The notes: a model not told the origin generated them from the letters alone. Counted from the stretch's first letter, positions 23,306 through 36,065 are shown. The stretch: DNA of 64,000 nucleotides from Portunus trituberculatus (GCF_017591435.1 NC_059281.1:10419402-10483401); one strand, 5' to 3'. Made by a program: numbers and translations.

Positions 23306-23555
23306 TCCAAGATTGAAAGGATCTGTGTTTTGTCAGACTTGTGCCAGTGGCATGTGATGAAGGCACTGCAATTACTAAGTGCAAAGGTTTCTCACAGATG
23401 GTGTGCATTAATTAAGAAGTTGCTTGGAATTCAGGTATTTTTGTATTTTTAAAATGTGGTCAGATATCTGTAGGATAGACCAATCAAAGATCTATTTCAG
23501 AATATTGCTTGTCCCAAATGCCAGGAAAGGGATTTTCTGCAACAATCAAATATCT

Positions 23556-23715
23556 AATAAAAGATAAAAGTTTATATAAATATATTTTAGACAAGTTTCC
23601 AGTCCTGTCATATTCATCAATCAGCAATACAGAATTTAGTCATTATATACAGTTACATATATAGATATTACATTCAAATATGTAAATATTTATGTATATT
23701 ATTACAAATAATAAA
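23556..23715 (+). promoter_or_regulatory. Candidate polyadenylation signals of gene A
   Basis: AATAAA occurs at 23556-23561 and 23710-23715, 250 and 405 bases past the stop. AATAAA is common in AT-rich DNA, so either is only a candidate. Confidence 0.35.
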
Positions 23716-24562
23716 GCTTGGTACATTTTTCTTAACAGAGCTGTATGTACTGACAGTTTATATCAGGTTAGTAGTGCATACATAGCCAAGTATAGAATAC
23801 TGCCATAGGTTTAATGCTAGAATTCCTTATTACAATTTTTTTAAAGTTGGTTTCATTTGATAAAATTACTAAATGTGGAACATAAAGGGAAGACTTAGCT
23901 TTGTACTAGAGAGCCGTCACACGCTGGGGAAACTGACAGACATGTGTCACGAGTCAGGCAGAGGGAAGAATAATAGCTGTACTGGTGATGGTTTTCATTA
24001 TATACTTTGTATAAATTTTGTAAAGAACGCCACACAAAGAATTATTTTATATCGCTGCCTTAGACAACAAGACTAGCTCCAGAATTCCACCACTAATACT
24101 TATGGCTGATTATTTATTTATTTATTTATTCATTCATTTGTTTTATATTTTTGTTTTGTTTTATGATGCAGCCTAGAGGTTGGAGTGGTGTCACTAGATG
24201 AACTCAAAGGACAGTCAATAATCTTATGGTGATCCTTATGTCATAACTGTCACTGCCTTCACTCTTACCAGTGAGGTCATATCATTCATGTTGTGTAGCT
24301 ACATGAACTATGAACTAATGTTCATAAACACTGCAATTTTCAACCAGCACCATAACCATGGTGCCCATGGTAAGCTATTCACTGTATTGAATCTTCCCAA
24401 CCCTTAACACTGTAACTGAGTGCTGAGTCACTGTGCATGATTCTGCTGTATCAGTAAAGGAAGGTGGATGCAGTGACATTCATGCTGACTAAGAAAAAAA
24501 ATTACCATAAGGAACATTGTTGTGTTTGTTTGTATTTGTTGACACTACTGTACACCCAAAGT

Positions 24563-24964
24563 CTAGGTCAAACCAACATGTTTAGTAACATGTCTGATTA
24601 TGCCATTGTTGCAGAAGTATGCTTTCCTTTTTAAATGCAATGAATAATATTTCTTACTTATTTCATGAAGATACAGTTCTCCCAGTTTCAACATTTCTGG
24701 GCTCCAAATACTCTTGGTGCTGTAATTCTTTTTGTATGGAAGAATTTTAATTTTCTTTGAGTCTTCACATGATTGTGACCTGGAGTCAGGTATATACATT
24801 GTTTGAATGTGCTCAAATGGCATATTATCCACATTCAGCATGAATGATAGTAGCAACAACATTGGTGAAGCAGCACTTTTTTTGCCTGCTAACCAAATTA
24901 TTGTTGATCTTTGTTTCTTGCTGAAGAATTTTGTTAACCTGGAGCCATACACTGTGTGTGACAA
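24563..24964 (-). CDS. Unrecognised 133-codon ORF
   Basis: The longest non-repetitive ORF in this AT-rich stretch. It is basic, with mixed composition (SRLTKFFSKKQRSTIIWLAG; SIWSPEMLKLGELYLHEISK), and without low complexity. There is no recognised domain, no convincing promoter, and no splice context beyond a possible AG in CACACACAG near its start. It may be a transposon fragment or chance. Confidence 0.22.
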   Translation of the reverse strand: MSHTVYGSRLTKFFSKKQRSTIIWLAGKKSAASPMLLLLSFMLNVDNMPFEHIQTMYIPDSRSQSCEDSKKIKILPYKKNYSTKSIWSPEMLKLGELYLHEISKKYYSLHLKRKAYFCNNGIIRHVTKHVGLT

Positions 24965-26396
24965 TCTAGTACCTAATCTTCAGGATTAGGAATCAGATCT
25001 GCTCACTTGACACATGCAGCTAACAATCCAGACACCAACCGAAGGTGGCTGGCCCACATTGCTAGACATCAAGGTGCAAGGTGCAGAGTTGTCAGGACAC
25101 CAATGTGGGACTAAGTCAGAATACATTCAGGGTCAGTAGTGAAGGAACAGATGCAGGATCTTTCTGCTGATGCTTTTCAACTTAATATGTAAGAAGGGAT
25201 AGCATGTAAGTACAGCATATTTGTTGAAAAAGTAATCAAGTAACCAAAAAAGGTACTTGTCCAAAAAGCCTCTTCATCCATCATCCCAAAGCAGAATAGT
25301 ACAAAGAAACTCACCTCACCACTTCTACGACATCAACACATTGTGAAATGCAGACTGTAATAAAAAAGAATTAATGAAAATATTTAGGCTCTATAATCTC
25401 TATTGACTGATTTTCATTCCAAAAGCATCAATTAAAATAAAAAGATTTAAGAATCAATATATTAACACTAATAGCTGCCTCTTCCCTTTCCTCCTTCCTC
25501 CGTGCCTCAAATTCTTTGAGCCCACCAGCCATCCATCAAATTATTTTGGCACAGCAGCTTTTAAATGAGTGAAGATTTCTTTGTACTGTATATTGAAAAT
25601 CTTTAGGATTATTAAATTTCAAATGCCAGTAAAACTGTTACTCTGCATTTCATCTAATTGCACAATGCTTGGGGATATTAGCCTACATAATCTAGGAAAT
25701 GGGTCAAGGTTGAACCTGTGTGTCTTGCAATGTAGGCCAGTGAAGCCTTCCATCAAGAACACAGCAGTGACTGAACATCATTTGAGATGCCTTGATCTGG
25801 TACAGGACATGGTGTAATATCTACATGCACATGATTCACAGCCTCTGCACTAGTGGCTGGGCATGCCACTCAGAGATCAAGGGTGAGTCACAACTACAGA
25901 CTCAGTGTTGTCATGTTGATAGTTGATTGTTTGAGTGACTTTTTTAAATAAATGAAGTGAACAGAATCCTAGGAAGTGGCAATTTCAGTGGAAATGTTTC
26001 CATTGAATGTAAGCAATGCAGAAATGCACATCTCAAAAATGGCAAATTGTCATAATGTCATGCATCTTATCACTTGCCATGGTGAGTAGTGGCCAGGCAC
26101 AATTTTTTGTTATGATGATAGGCAGACAATGTTATGGCAATACATAATGATTGTGATATGTCAAATACCATATTTTTATATGCAGGTATTACAATACACT
26201 GATAACAATCCACAGAATGGAAGATAAATGTCATAAAGACCATGTCAAAAATCATTTCCTCCTACATTGTCTTGTCTTACTGTTTTGTTTCACGACCCAA
26301 GGTTTGTTTTGTTTCCCCTTCAGGATCATTTACCCAAGTATGCTTGGCTATCCTGTCAGGTTAACCCTTCAAATACTGTCATTTTGAAAAACCTTG

Positions 26397-26541
<145 letters not shown>

Positions 26542-26869
26542 ATTTCCAAAATTTCTTTCATTCTTGGATATAAACAAATAACCTGCAAATTTTGCTTATA
26601 AACTATTTGGCAACTGTCAGCAAAGTTTCCTGGTGTGGACAAGGCTGAAGGTAACTGACAAACCTCTCGGGCAAGAAAGTGTGTAACAAGCTCAGTTCTG
26701 CATCCCATAACGCTGATGAAAGGTGAGGTTGCTACGAACTCTCTTGTCCTTCTAATATCTACTATATCTGTCTATACATACATTTATTTGTGTATATGTA
26801 TAGTTATATATATATATATATTATCTATGTACTTCTCTTCCTTCTACTAGTTCTCGTTTCTTTTGCCAG

Positions 26870-27019
26870 AGCAAAATGATTGGTGAGTTTGATTTGCGGT
26901 TCACAGAAGTTCAGTTCGGGTTTTTTGTGGAGGATCAGTACCGCCCCGTCTGCCTTCACAACAAGGGGCAATTCATCTCCCTCGCCGCTGCCCACGATCT
27001 ATTCCAACCCTCTAAGTAA
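26870..27019 (+). CDS. Small exon-like ORF (possible terminal exon)
   Basis: A very good acceptor (TTCTCGTTTCTTTTGCCAG to 26869) is followed by AGC AAA ATG and an open frame to TAA at 27017-27019. From Met at 26876 it encodes 47 residues: MIGEFDLRFTEVQFGFFVED, then QYRPVCLHNKGQFISLAAAH. Composition and codon use look like a real globular protein, unlike its AT-rich surroundings. It cannot be an alternative 3' exon of gene A from the 20695 donor, because that phase hits a stop at once. A weak donor (TCTAA|GTAATG, about 27014) would make it internal. Family not recognised. Confidence 0.4.
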   Translation, partial: SKMIGEFDLRFTEVQFGFFVEDQYRPVCLHNKGQFISLAAAHDLFQPSK

Positions 27020-27524
27020 TGTGGTGGTGGTGGAAGTGAGATGGGGAAAGTCTGGTGTTTGTATGTGTGGTTAGTTCAAGGGCATGTGGTAGTGATTGTG
27101 TGTGTGTGTGTGGTTGATAATTGAAGATAAGCTTTGGTATGTTAGTGTGGTGTGTGACTGGTGAAGCCAGTAGTGATAGTAGCCATTTTTGCTCTGGTGG
27201 TGGTGGTGATGAATGTGATGATATAAGAATAAAAACAGAATGGTCATTACAAGAAGGGGTGATTGCAAAGTGATAGTGGTGATGGTAGTAAGATGAATGT
27301 TCTAGTCAAGACAGCAGTAGCAGTAGTATAAGTAACCCAATCAGGCATCCCAGTCAAGAAGGAACAAAAAATCTTGTCAGGTAGGTACTGTGGTGATATC
27401 TCTTGGCAGTCACATAGGGTTCATGGAAGGCATTATCCCCACCAACACTTAGTACAGCAATAGACTTTACAAGCAACTCATCTCTGTCTTCTCCAACCTC
27501 GAGCAGCTTGGGACATGAAGGGCG

Positions 27525-27925
27525 AGGTTCAGAAGTACGCGACGGAGGTGGTGTCAAGCAGCGCAGAGGTTGGCAGTGACGAGAAGTGCCGGCATCGTCA
27601 GTAGTGGGCGTGTCAGTGTTAGCACAAGCATTTGATACGTGAGGAGCGAGGCTCAGGCTCAGAAGTAGTGACGATGACGGAGGTGTGTGTTAGCACAAGC
27701 ATTTGAGCAGCTCAGAAGTACGCGACGGAGGTGGTGTCAAGCAGCGCGGAGGTTGGCAGTGACGAGAGGTGCCGGCATCATCAGTAGTGGGTGTGTCAGT
27801 GTTAGCACAAGCATTTGATACGTGAGGAGCGAGGCTCAGAAGTATGCGACGGAGGTCTAGCAGCACGAAGTTTGGCGGTGACGGAAGGTGCCAGCATCGT
27901 CATTATTGGGAGTGTCAATGTTAGC
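27525..27925 (+). repeat. VNTR-like tandem repeat, three diverged units of about 120-185 bases
   Basis: CAGAAGTACGCGACGGAGGT recurs near 27531 and 27715, and as GAAGTATGCGACGGAGGT near 27838. The block also repeats GTGTTAGCACAAGCATTTGA (27614, 27690, 27799) and GTGCCGGCATC. Unit lengths differ through internal deletions. It is GC-rich compared with its flanks. Confidence 0.85.
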
Positions 27926-28229
27926 ACAGGCGTCTTCATAACTCCTGTTGTGATTTTCGTGTTGTTACTCTATTATTACCATTATTATTTTACTCTCATT
28001 GGAGGATGTTGTAACGTTCATAGCATAATTGGTTCAAGCTTTGGTTTGTGAAAAGTAGTGGACATAGGATTATATGTCATCATGTTCATATATTTCCTTA
28101 CTTGGCTTTGTGTTCATCTTTGTGCATAATGTCACTTGATTCCATGTTCACGTAGATTTAGCTAGAAGGAGTAATACAATGTTGATAGTTCTTCTTAGAC
28201 TTTTGCAGTGAAAAAAATGTCTTCAAATT

Positions 28230-28650
28230 TATACTTTTAGAAATGGTTGAAATTGTGTTAAGTTGAATAGACTGTTTTGTGCTTAGTTGAACATTTTCCA
28301 AGTTTTGAGACTAAAATTGTACCAAGCTGCAATTCAAAAAACTTAATTGAAATTGAAAAAAAATTGTAGTCAAAATTCAATTAATTTTATGAAGTTGATA
28401 GAAGTTGAAAGTTGAAGTTGAAAAGTGTGTATTGTTTACTGAATTGTAATGGAAAAATTGTTACAAATTTCAAAATTTTATTAAGTTGAAAAATAATTGT
28501 AAAATTGTTACAAATTTCAAAATTTTACTAAGTTGAAAAAAAGAGTTTAGAATTGTTACTGAAAATTTTGTAATTGTAAAAAATTTTTACTAAGTTGAAA
28601 AAAATTGTAGAGTTTAATTGAATTGTAAATTGTAACTAAGCTGAAAATTC
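28230..28650 (+). repeat. Degenerate AT-rich repeat of AAGTTGAAAAATTGTAA-like words
   Basis: Words such as AAGTTGAAAA, TTACAAATTTCAAAATTTTA and AATTGTAA recur about every 25-60 bases. The 28441-28550 part contains a near-exact doublet. No coding content. Confidence 0.7.
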
Positions 28651-29220
28651 AGAGTTTTCAGTGTATTGTATGTAAATTTGATTAAAATAATAATGGGAAG
28701 GGAGACTCTGTCTTTTATTTTTAGCTTCAATATACATCTGCCTTGTCTCCGGAGACTCTTCGGAGTATTTTCGACTTAGTACAGTTTTTTGGACCGTTTT
28801 TGGGGCACTTTTAAGCCGTTTTTTGGATTTTTTGGACCATTTTCAGGCTATTTTGCTGCTTTTTGGGCTGTTTAAGGGAATTTAAAAGATTCTTTTAGCC
28901 CTTTTCCAGAGGCATTGAGAAAACAGGCATATTTTCTTCATCCATTGCTCTGCTTTATTAATTAGTATTACTGTTGAATTCTGAATGGATTTGTTATTAT
29001 TTTTTTTCATTTTCATAATTTTTTTAAGTAATTTTCTTGAAATTTTTCATAATTTCATCTTATGTTATGTTAATAGTATATAAATTCATTTAGGCTATTA
29101 TTAGTAGTAGTATTGTAGACGTTTGGAAACTCTGCATTATGATTAGCCATATAGTCCTTAACCACCTTAGGATTAACCAATTTTGGATAAGGGAATTTAT
29201 CAAAATATCTAAATCAATTC

Positions 29221-29485
29221 AATTTATTAACGAATACTAGAACCACAGCTCTACATTACATTCAAACAAGAAATAACATCAGATCAAGTACACAGCTTAA
29301 GTCTCTTCTCTCCAGGTATGAAGCAGCAAGGCGTGGGCAGAAACTGTAAACTCTGGAACTCCCTGCCTGCTTCTGTATTTCCATCTTCATATATTTGTCC
29401 CCATCTTTTGGCCGAACTATTGATCTCATGAAATCTGGCAATTAAGCAAACCTTTATTTTGTTGCCCTTAACCAGTTTACACAAA
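29221..29485 (+). mobile_element. Remnant of a non-LTR retrotransposon ORF2 C-terminus with poly(A)
   Basis: The + strand reads KLWNSLPASVFPSSYICP near 29346-29400, the WNSLP(A) motif common at the C-terminal end of LINE reverse-transcriptase proteins, then a stop (TGA about 29429) and a run of 19 A from 29482. Upstream frames are broken. This looks like the 3' end of an old LINE insertion with its poly(A) tail. Confidence 0.5.
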
Positions 29486-29628
29486 AAAAAAAAAAAAAAA
29501 ACGCAAAATTCTTGTCCTTCCTGCATGGCAAGCTTCCTCCCTGCAGAGCATCATGGAGCTACTGGCAGGGCAATGAGGTGAGGTGCAGAGTCCCTCCCTA
29601 GAAGGTGAAGCAAGGCAGGAGATGGCAT

Positions 29629-29709
29629 CTATGTGTCCCAGTGCAGCACCAGTCCATTTCCTGAGTAGGGTGAAGATAGCGGCCACACTCCCTTCAACAG
29701 GGACATCAG
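29629..29709 (-). CDS. Possible terminal exon of gene B (or of another minus-strand gene)
   Basis: Minus-strand acceptor GGTTGTTTTTTTTACTACAG is immediately upstream of 29709. In phase 0 it reads LMSLLKGVWPLSSPYSGNGL VLHWDT then stops (TAG). In phase 1 it instead reads VEGSVAAIFTLLRKWTGAAL and stays open to 29477, where it runs into the antisense poly(A). Phase 0 would follow the phase-0 exit of the exon at 36066; phase 1 would follow its other reading. Low certainty: the exon sits beside a LINE remnant and the intervening 6.3 kb is repeat-rich. Confidence 0.3.
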   Translation of the reverse strand: MMSLLKGVWPLSSPYSGNGLVLHWDT

Positions 29710-30360
29710 CTGTAGTAAAAAAAACAACCGTTAGACTTTAAAAAGGAAAAACACTGCCTTCAATGTCAGAGATAATTCCACGAGGTCCAAGTCCACAACT
29801 TCCTAGTATTTGAAAACTAGGTTAACTCCCTAAACCTAATTTTTCAAGCTTTCACTCCATCTTATTCTATCTTATTATGGATATTCTATTCCAATTAAGA
29901 ATACTGAAAACACGTCACCGTAATTACATCACATTTACCACAAGATTAAAAGAGGAGCAACGAATAGAAAGAATACAAAGCCTAGAGGAACAAAATGAAA
30001 CCAGTTACTAAGAAAGATATACACAAATGGAGAAGAAAAATGAAGATTGCGAGAGAAATTAAGATAAAAGTAAATAAATTGAAATTAAGACTGAAGGAGA
30101 AAAAAATGGAAGCCTGTAAGAATATATGGACGGAATGGAAGAAATATGGAAAGGAAGCTTAAGAGCAACGAGCTTCTGGAAAAACAATATACAGGACGCA
30201 TACAAACTACATTAGGTAAGTAAATCACTCGCATAAAGCAAGACAAGACGGAAGGAAGAATACACAAGGGAGTGACAATAAAAAGGCAATACTCTCGATA
30301 ACCTGAACCACCAACGGCACGTCACAGCACTCCGCCGCTCTGAACAGCAGGCCAACACCT

Positions 30361-30526
30361 CTAAAAGTAAAAGATCTCTAGCTGGCGCTGGCCGAACCCG
30401 TGTCTCCTTGTCGCTGGCGCTGGTTTATCACAGTTTTGGCCTTCCTGCACGTACCATGTTCTCTCGGCAGCGGCGTCGCCCTGCAGGCAATTGAAGGTAT
30501 GGTCGGCAGGACACGCTGCAGTTAAT
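30361..30526 (-). CDS. Exon-like segment, copy 2 of a duplicated pair
   Basis: Acceptor AATTTATTAACTGCAG on the minus strand precedes CGTGTCC. In phase 1 the frame reads HTFNCLQGDAAAERTWYVQE, then GQNCDKPAPATRRHG, and stops at 30361. It resembles the segment at 31.2-31.3 kb at both DNA and peptide level. There is no good donor, so it would have to be a terminal exon. Phase 1 is what the exon at 38457 delivers. Family not recognised. Confidence 0.3.
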
Positions 30527-30680
30527 AAATTATAACATTTCAACTTTGGAAGAACCCTCATTTATGTCAAAGCTATACCTACACGAAGCCGTTCTGAACA
30601 GCCGCAGTCCTGAATGGGGAAGCACCTCTAAGGCTTTACAGGAAAACTCGTACAACCTGTTGTCTAGGCTAGTCCATCAA

Positions 30681-31012
30681 CACTTACCATCACTATTTGA
30701 ACTACCTGTTGTCTAAGTTACCTATACCCAAACTTAATTTCTCAAAATCCCACTCATTAACTTATCTTAAAGTCACCCTTGTTATATTGTTCTATCTTTA
30801 CCAGGACTATCAGCTCATCTTAACCTATCCTCCTTCGCTAACACTTACCATCACTATTTGAACTAGTCTAAGTTACCTATACCCAAACTTAATTTCTCAA
30901 AATCCCACTCATTAACTTATCTTAAAGTCACCCTTGTTATATTGTTCTATTATCTTTACCAGCAAGACCTATCAGCTCATCTTAACCTACGCCCTCTAGC
31001 CTCCTTCGCTAA
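30681..31012 (+). repeat. Tandem duplication, period about 161 bases
   Basis: CACTTACCATCACTATTTGA occurs at 30681 and 30842. The two copies are nearly identical (…CCCACTCATTAACTTATCTT…) apart from small indels, so the duplication is recent. CTCCTTCGCTAAGAAG repeats again at the 3' side (31001-31035). Confidence 0.9.
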
Positions 31013-31129
31013 GAAGAGCTTCCTTCGCTAAGAAGTGCAATTCTCTTCCTACACTTACTGCAGTGAGTGTATGCACAGACTGTCACACCGATAACCAATT
31101 CTTCCCTCATCTCATCACCTCCAATTCAC

Positions 31130-31162
<33 letters not shown>

Positions 31163-31245
31163 CACCACCACCACCATCACCACCACCACGTCGAGGCTGG
31201 CCAACAGCTCCTGTCACCGATCACTGATCGGTGATCACCGATCTC

Positions 31246-31338
31246 ACTCGTTGGCGCTGGCTGGTCGTAACAACTCTGGCCTAGGTGTATGTTCCATGCC
31301 CTCCCGTCAGCCGTGTCATTCAACACAATCATTCTGTC
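31246..31338 (-). CDS. Exon-like segment, copy 1 of a duplicated pair
   Basis: Acceptor CTGTTTTTACTCGACAG on the minus strand is followed by a frame open only in phase 2: MIVLNDTADGRAWNIHLGQS, CYDQPAPTSEIG. A donor candidate is CAACGA|GTGAGA near 31246. The peptide aligns with copy 2 (GRAWNIHLGQSCYDQPAP versus ERTWYVQEGQNCDKPAP). Phase 2 entry equals that of the exon at 38457, so the two could be alternatives after the exon at 46242. Family not recognised. Confidence 0.3.
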
Positions 31339-31952
31339 GAGTAAAAACAGGAGTATGCACAGAGCACACTTTGAAGGCTTTACTAACAAAGCAGTACCAC
31401 TAGCATAAATTTAAGTACTATACAGGAAAACAAAGTAAACATCAAAGACAGGAACTCATGAATACAAAAACTTAATACAAGGAGATAAAATAAGATATAC
31501 TAGAGCCACTGACACTGCAACCTAAGCATTTATTTATACAATTACACGTTACCCAGACAAACTTAACTGCTGACAAAACGCGTATACCTTCGCCACCACT
31601 CCAAGAGCGAGAGCGTCAAACACCAAAGAAACACTTTTTACAAACACCACCTCTTAAAACTCATGCAAGCCTGTTGTGGATACGCCTACACTTACGCCTG
31701 GGTGATGCCGAGATCCGCTACAACCAATACCCGATGCAATCACCATGGATGTCACGAGGCGAAAGCCAAGTCATCATATAGCTAGTACATGTTAAAAGTA
31801 CTCCTATGCAAATGCAAAAGAATTAAGATTTAATTCAGACAACACCTATCCCTCTGTCTAACACACCGCATGGCACTCCCGAACTATCGTACTTAACGAG
31901 TTCGGCTTCACCGGTCCTTTACTCCACACACACCAATATCAACACCACTACG

Positions 31953-32090
31953 ATGTCAGACAAGCCTTCACGACAAACACCACCGTATGTCAGACAAGCC
32001 TTCACGACAAACACCACCGTATGTCAGACAAGCCTTCACGACAAACACCACCGTATGTCAGACAAGCCTTCACGACTAACACCAACACCG
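31953..32090 (+). repeat. 34-base tandem repeat, four copies
   Basis: GTCAGACAAGCCTTCACGAC starts at 31955, 31989, 32023 and 32057. The copies are essentially identical, the last with CTAACACC. There are no spacers of unique sequence, so it is a minisatellite, not CRISPR. Confidence 0.95.
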
Positions 32091-32540
32091 CGACAACAGT
32101 AACACTAAACTAACAAAAAACTTTATCATCTTAATAAACCCGCTAGAAAACTCACGGTGTTACCTGCACAGCGTCTCCACAATAAATGAACCGTTCTGTC
32201 TCACTCCTTTCCATTTCTCCTCCTCCTCCTCCTCCCCTTGTTTCCTATAAAGACACTAACTAGCTAATTACTTACGGTAAGCATCGTTCTGTAAGCATTG
32301 TTAACTAGTCTAAGCCGGCGGTGGGTCTCAAACCTTCCTGCGTGACGCTTGTTCATAACTTGGCAGTGTTATATGATCTTTATTTGCATCAAAATAACAT
32401 CAAACAATTACAGACGTGACACATTTCAATAAACATTTGCTGAAAAAATATAAAAAATCAAATTAATCAGTAATCGAGTAGTATTTGAAAACGTAACATA
32501 TTTAGATATTTCGATACACCCATAACACTGAAGTGAACAT

Positions 32541-33342
<802 letters not shown>

Positions 33343-33489
33343 GATCATCATCATTATTGTTGTTGTTATGAAGACATGGCACGTACACAATATTTCAAAT
33401 TCTCGCAGTACTGAAATAGACACATTGATCTGCTCCTTTAGGGAACCAAACCAACTCATCAACATTTTCATAGACTAATTAAGAAGCAG

Positions 33490-33532
<43 letters not shown>
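33490..33532 (+). repeat. (CA)n microsatellite
   Basis: Pure CA of about 21 units. Confidence 0.9.
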
Positions 33533-33534
<2 letters not shown>

Positions 33535-33864
33535 CATGCTGTTTCCGGTTCTCATAATACTGAAAGATAGAAGTGACTGTTTGAATGGTGTGGTCTGAAC
33601 AGCTTGTTTCAGCGAGGCGGGGCCCGACACTTGCCACGCCTGTTAAGACACTCGTTTATGAAGGAATTTCATGATGTACTTTCAAAGAACTACTTTCAGG
33701 CCAGGTAACTTCGTGGCCCCCCGTATTCTCCCCACGGCCATTTAAGGGATCGTCCTCCTTCATTTGGGAAGTATTAGTCCAAACCATTCACGTGACAAGG
33801 TCGTCAAGTGCAGTCAGTCAACAAGGGCGTGGCAGCAGTGTGTCATTCAGTGGTTCACGAGATT

Positions 33865-34075
33865 GCTAACCGCTTCAGTGCCATGACGGATCTTCTCATT
33901 CATTCTGCTTACTATTTGGTGATTTTATGCAGCTTCAGAAACTTTTGAAGGGAATAGAACAGGGAAGACTGTGGCCATTAGTCTTCTGACCTCCATAGAC
34001 CTTTCCTAATGTTAATAAAATCGTCTAAATGTGGACAAAACTCCAAAAAATGCGTCCCAGTACAGAAGGGGTTAA
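33865..34075 (-). mobile_element. TTAA-ended MITE, copy 9 (reverse)
   Basis: Left end CTAACCGCTTCAGTGCCATG (mutated TTAA), right end CCCAGTACAGAAGGGGTTAA. The only copy seen outside the gene A introns. Confidence 0.8.
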
Positions 34076-36060
34076 GCAGCAAAGGTTGGAATTACCCTGA
34101 TATGGAAACGATTTATTTGAAACAACAACCGTAGCTTTCACTCGTTACGGGACAATGTAATAACAGTTAATGGTGTACGTCACGTCTCGGACTACTGGAG
34201 AGAATCGTCATTTTCTATTATTCATCAACAAAACAACGAAACCACATCACTTAGTTTCTAGTTTTGAGTTTCCTGCACACACCACACAACTCCGAGTTGA
34301 ACAGAACACATTGCGGCGCCTAACAGAACACATAACAGGCTTGCTTGTATTTCTCTGTGTGGGAATTGGTGAATTAATGAATAAACTATTAAATGAGTGA
34401 ATACAGTTTGTTAATATTTGCCTGTCTGTGTGAAGATAGACAAATAAGTAGCTAAGCAGGTAATTAGATAGATTGATAGATAAATGGATAGATAGGTAGA
34501 TATATAATAGATAGACATATTAGTATGTAAATATTTGATAGATAAGATAGATATGCATGAAAATATGTATATATTTCTCTATTTATTATCAATTCTCCCT
34601 AATACATTGTCAAAAATACACGTGTCAAGAAAATAAAAAAAGGAAAGAAATATCGTACTTTGCCTTTTAAGATACGTTTTATTTTTCTTTTCGAGCGGGA
34701 GATGCAAAGACTCGCTATAAAACTAAGAACAACTTAATATTTACTGCTTCGCCAAATAACCAAAGCTGAACACAATGACGAGAAGAAAGACAAATAACCA
34801 ACAAACCGATGTGTGAGATATGTTTAAGTATAGTATTTCATTAATAATAGAAGCAATAGACATTTATCACATACATTTGTACCACCGTACAGACTGCCAT
34901 CACAGACACAGACAGTGGTGCTGGTGGTGGTGGTGGGCCGGTGGCGGTGGGCTGTACAGTCTTACCACACCCGGACATATCAACACACAGCCATACATCC
35001 TCGAAAACACACTCATATGTATCCAAAACACTCGGAAACACACTCAAAAGCTAAATACATTCAAACACACACATATATACATGCATACATAGACAAAAGT
35101 GAAGTGTTTTCATATTCCAGCAATGCAAGCCAAGACAGCATTACTACCTTCACCACGTCCCTACACAGCGCCCAACCTTCATTTATATAAGGTATTTTTC
35201 AGGCCATTCACTTACTTTTACGTTTCCTTTCCATATGAGAGTGAAAGAGATGGAAATCTATCCAGGAAAAAGAGGAGGAGGAACCAGGCCATAATAATTA
35301 GCCAAGTCTCCCGTGTAATCTTGCCGTTCTTTATAATGCATTCAGGTTGTATATCTAAGGTGTCTAAGTCGGTAGCTGCATGGTATTTTCAGCGAGTTTA
35401 GGGTATTTTGAGTGTGTGTGAGGTGTTTTCAGTGTGTGTTAAGTGTGTATCTTAAGTATATTTCACGTACTTTGAGTGTTGTGGGAGTGTGTTTGAGTAT
35501 AAGGAGTGTTTTGATTGTTTGGGGCATTCACAGGCGTTATATGACGCGTTTTGAGATAGTGTTTGAAAAGGTTTGAGTGTGTCTGAAGTGTCTTTAGTAT
35601 TTTGTGGTGTGGGAGATGTTTTAGTGAATACTGGGTGTTTCTATTGAGTTTTGGGCGTTTGTTGGTATTTTGAGGTGTTGTATGGTGTTTTGGGTTATTA
35701 TTATTATTTTTTTTTTGTGTGTGTGGTTTGAGTGTGTCTGGGTGTATGGGAGCAGTGTTCTGCGTGTGTGGGTCTTATCAGTGTGATATTACATATATAC
35801 ATAAATATATACATCTATACATACTTAATATCAAGAATAGAATGATAAAAAAAAAACAGTAAACAGCAGTCACCATAAATTTCTTCATTTAGGCAAATAA
35901 ATTATAAACCTCTTGAATAGAGTATTAATATACCATCAATAATATTCGTCTATGTACGATACTCCTATGTAGCCCAAGGTTTGAGGTCCACCTGCTGTGC
36001 CTCGCCCTTCCCAACTCACTCCCGCGGCGTCAACTGGACAATTAAGTGGTGGGTGGGTCA
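34076..36060. other. Non-coding stretch with simple-sequence DNA
   Basis: GATA-like repeats (34460-34560), a GGTGGTGGTGGG block (34915-34960), and a TTTTGAGTGTGTG-rich degenerate region (35390-35770). No supported gene. Confidence 0.5.
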
Positions 36061-36065
36061 CTTAC

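Noticed and set aside
31953..32090. Regular 34-base repeats as a CRISPR array
   Set aside because: Units are contiguous with no variable spacers and the DNA is eukaryotic.
34841..35092. Cys/Trp-rich ORFs
   Set aside because: Produced by GGT and CA-rich simple sequence; a GTAAGA donor is present but no acceptor.
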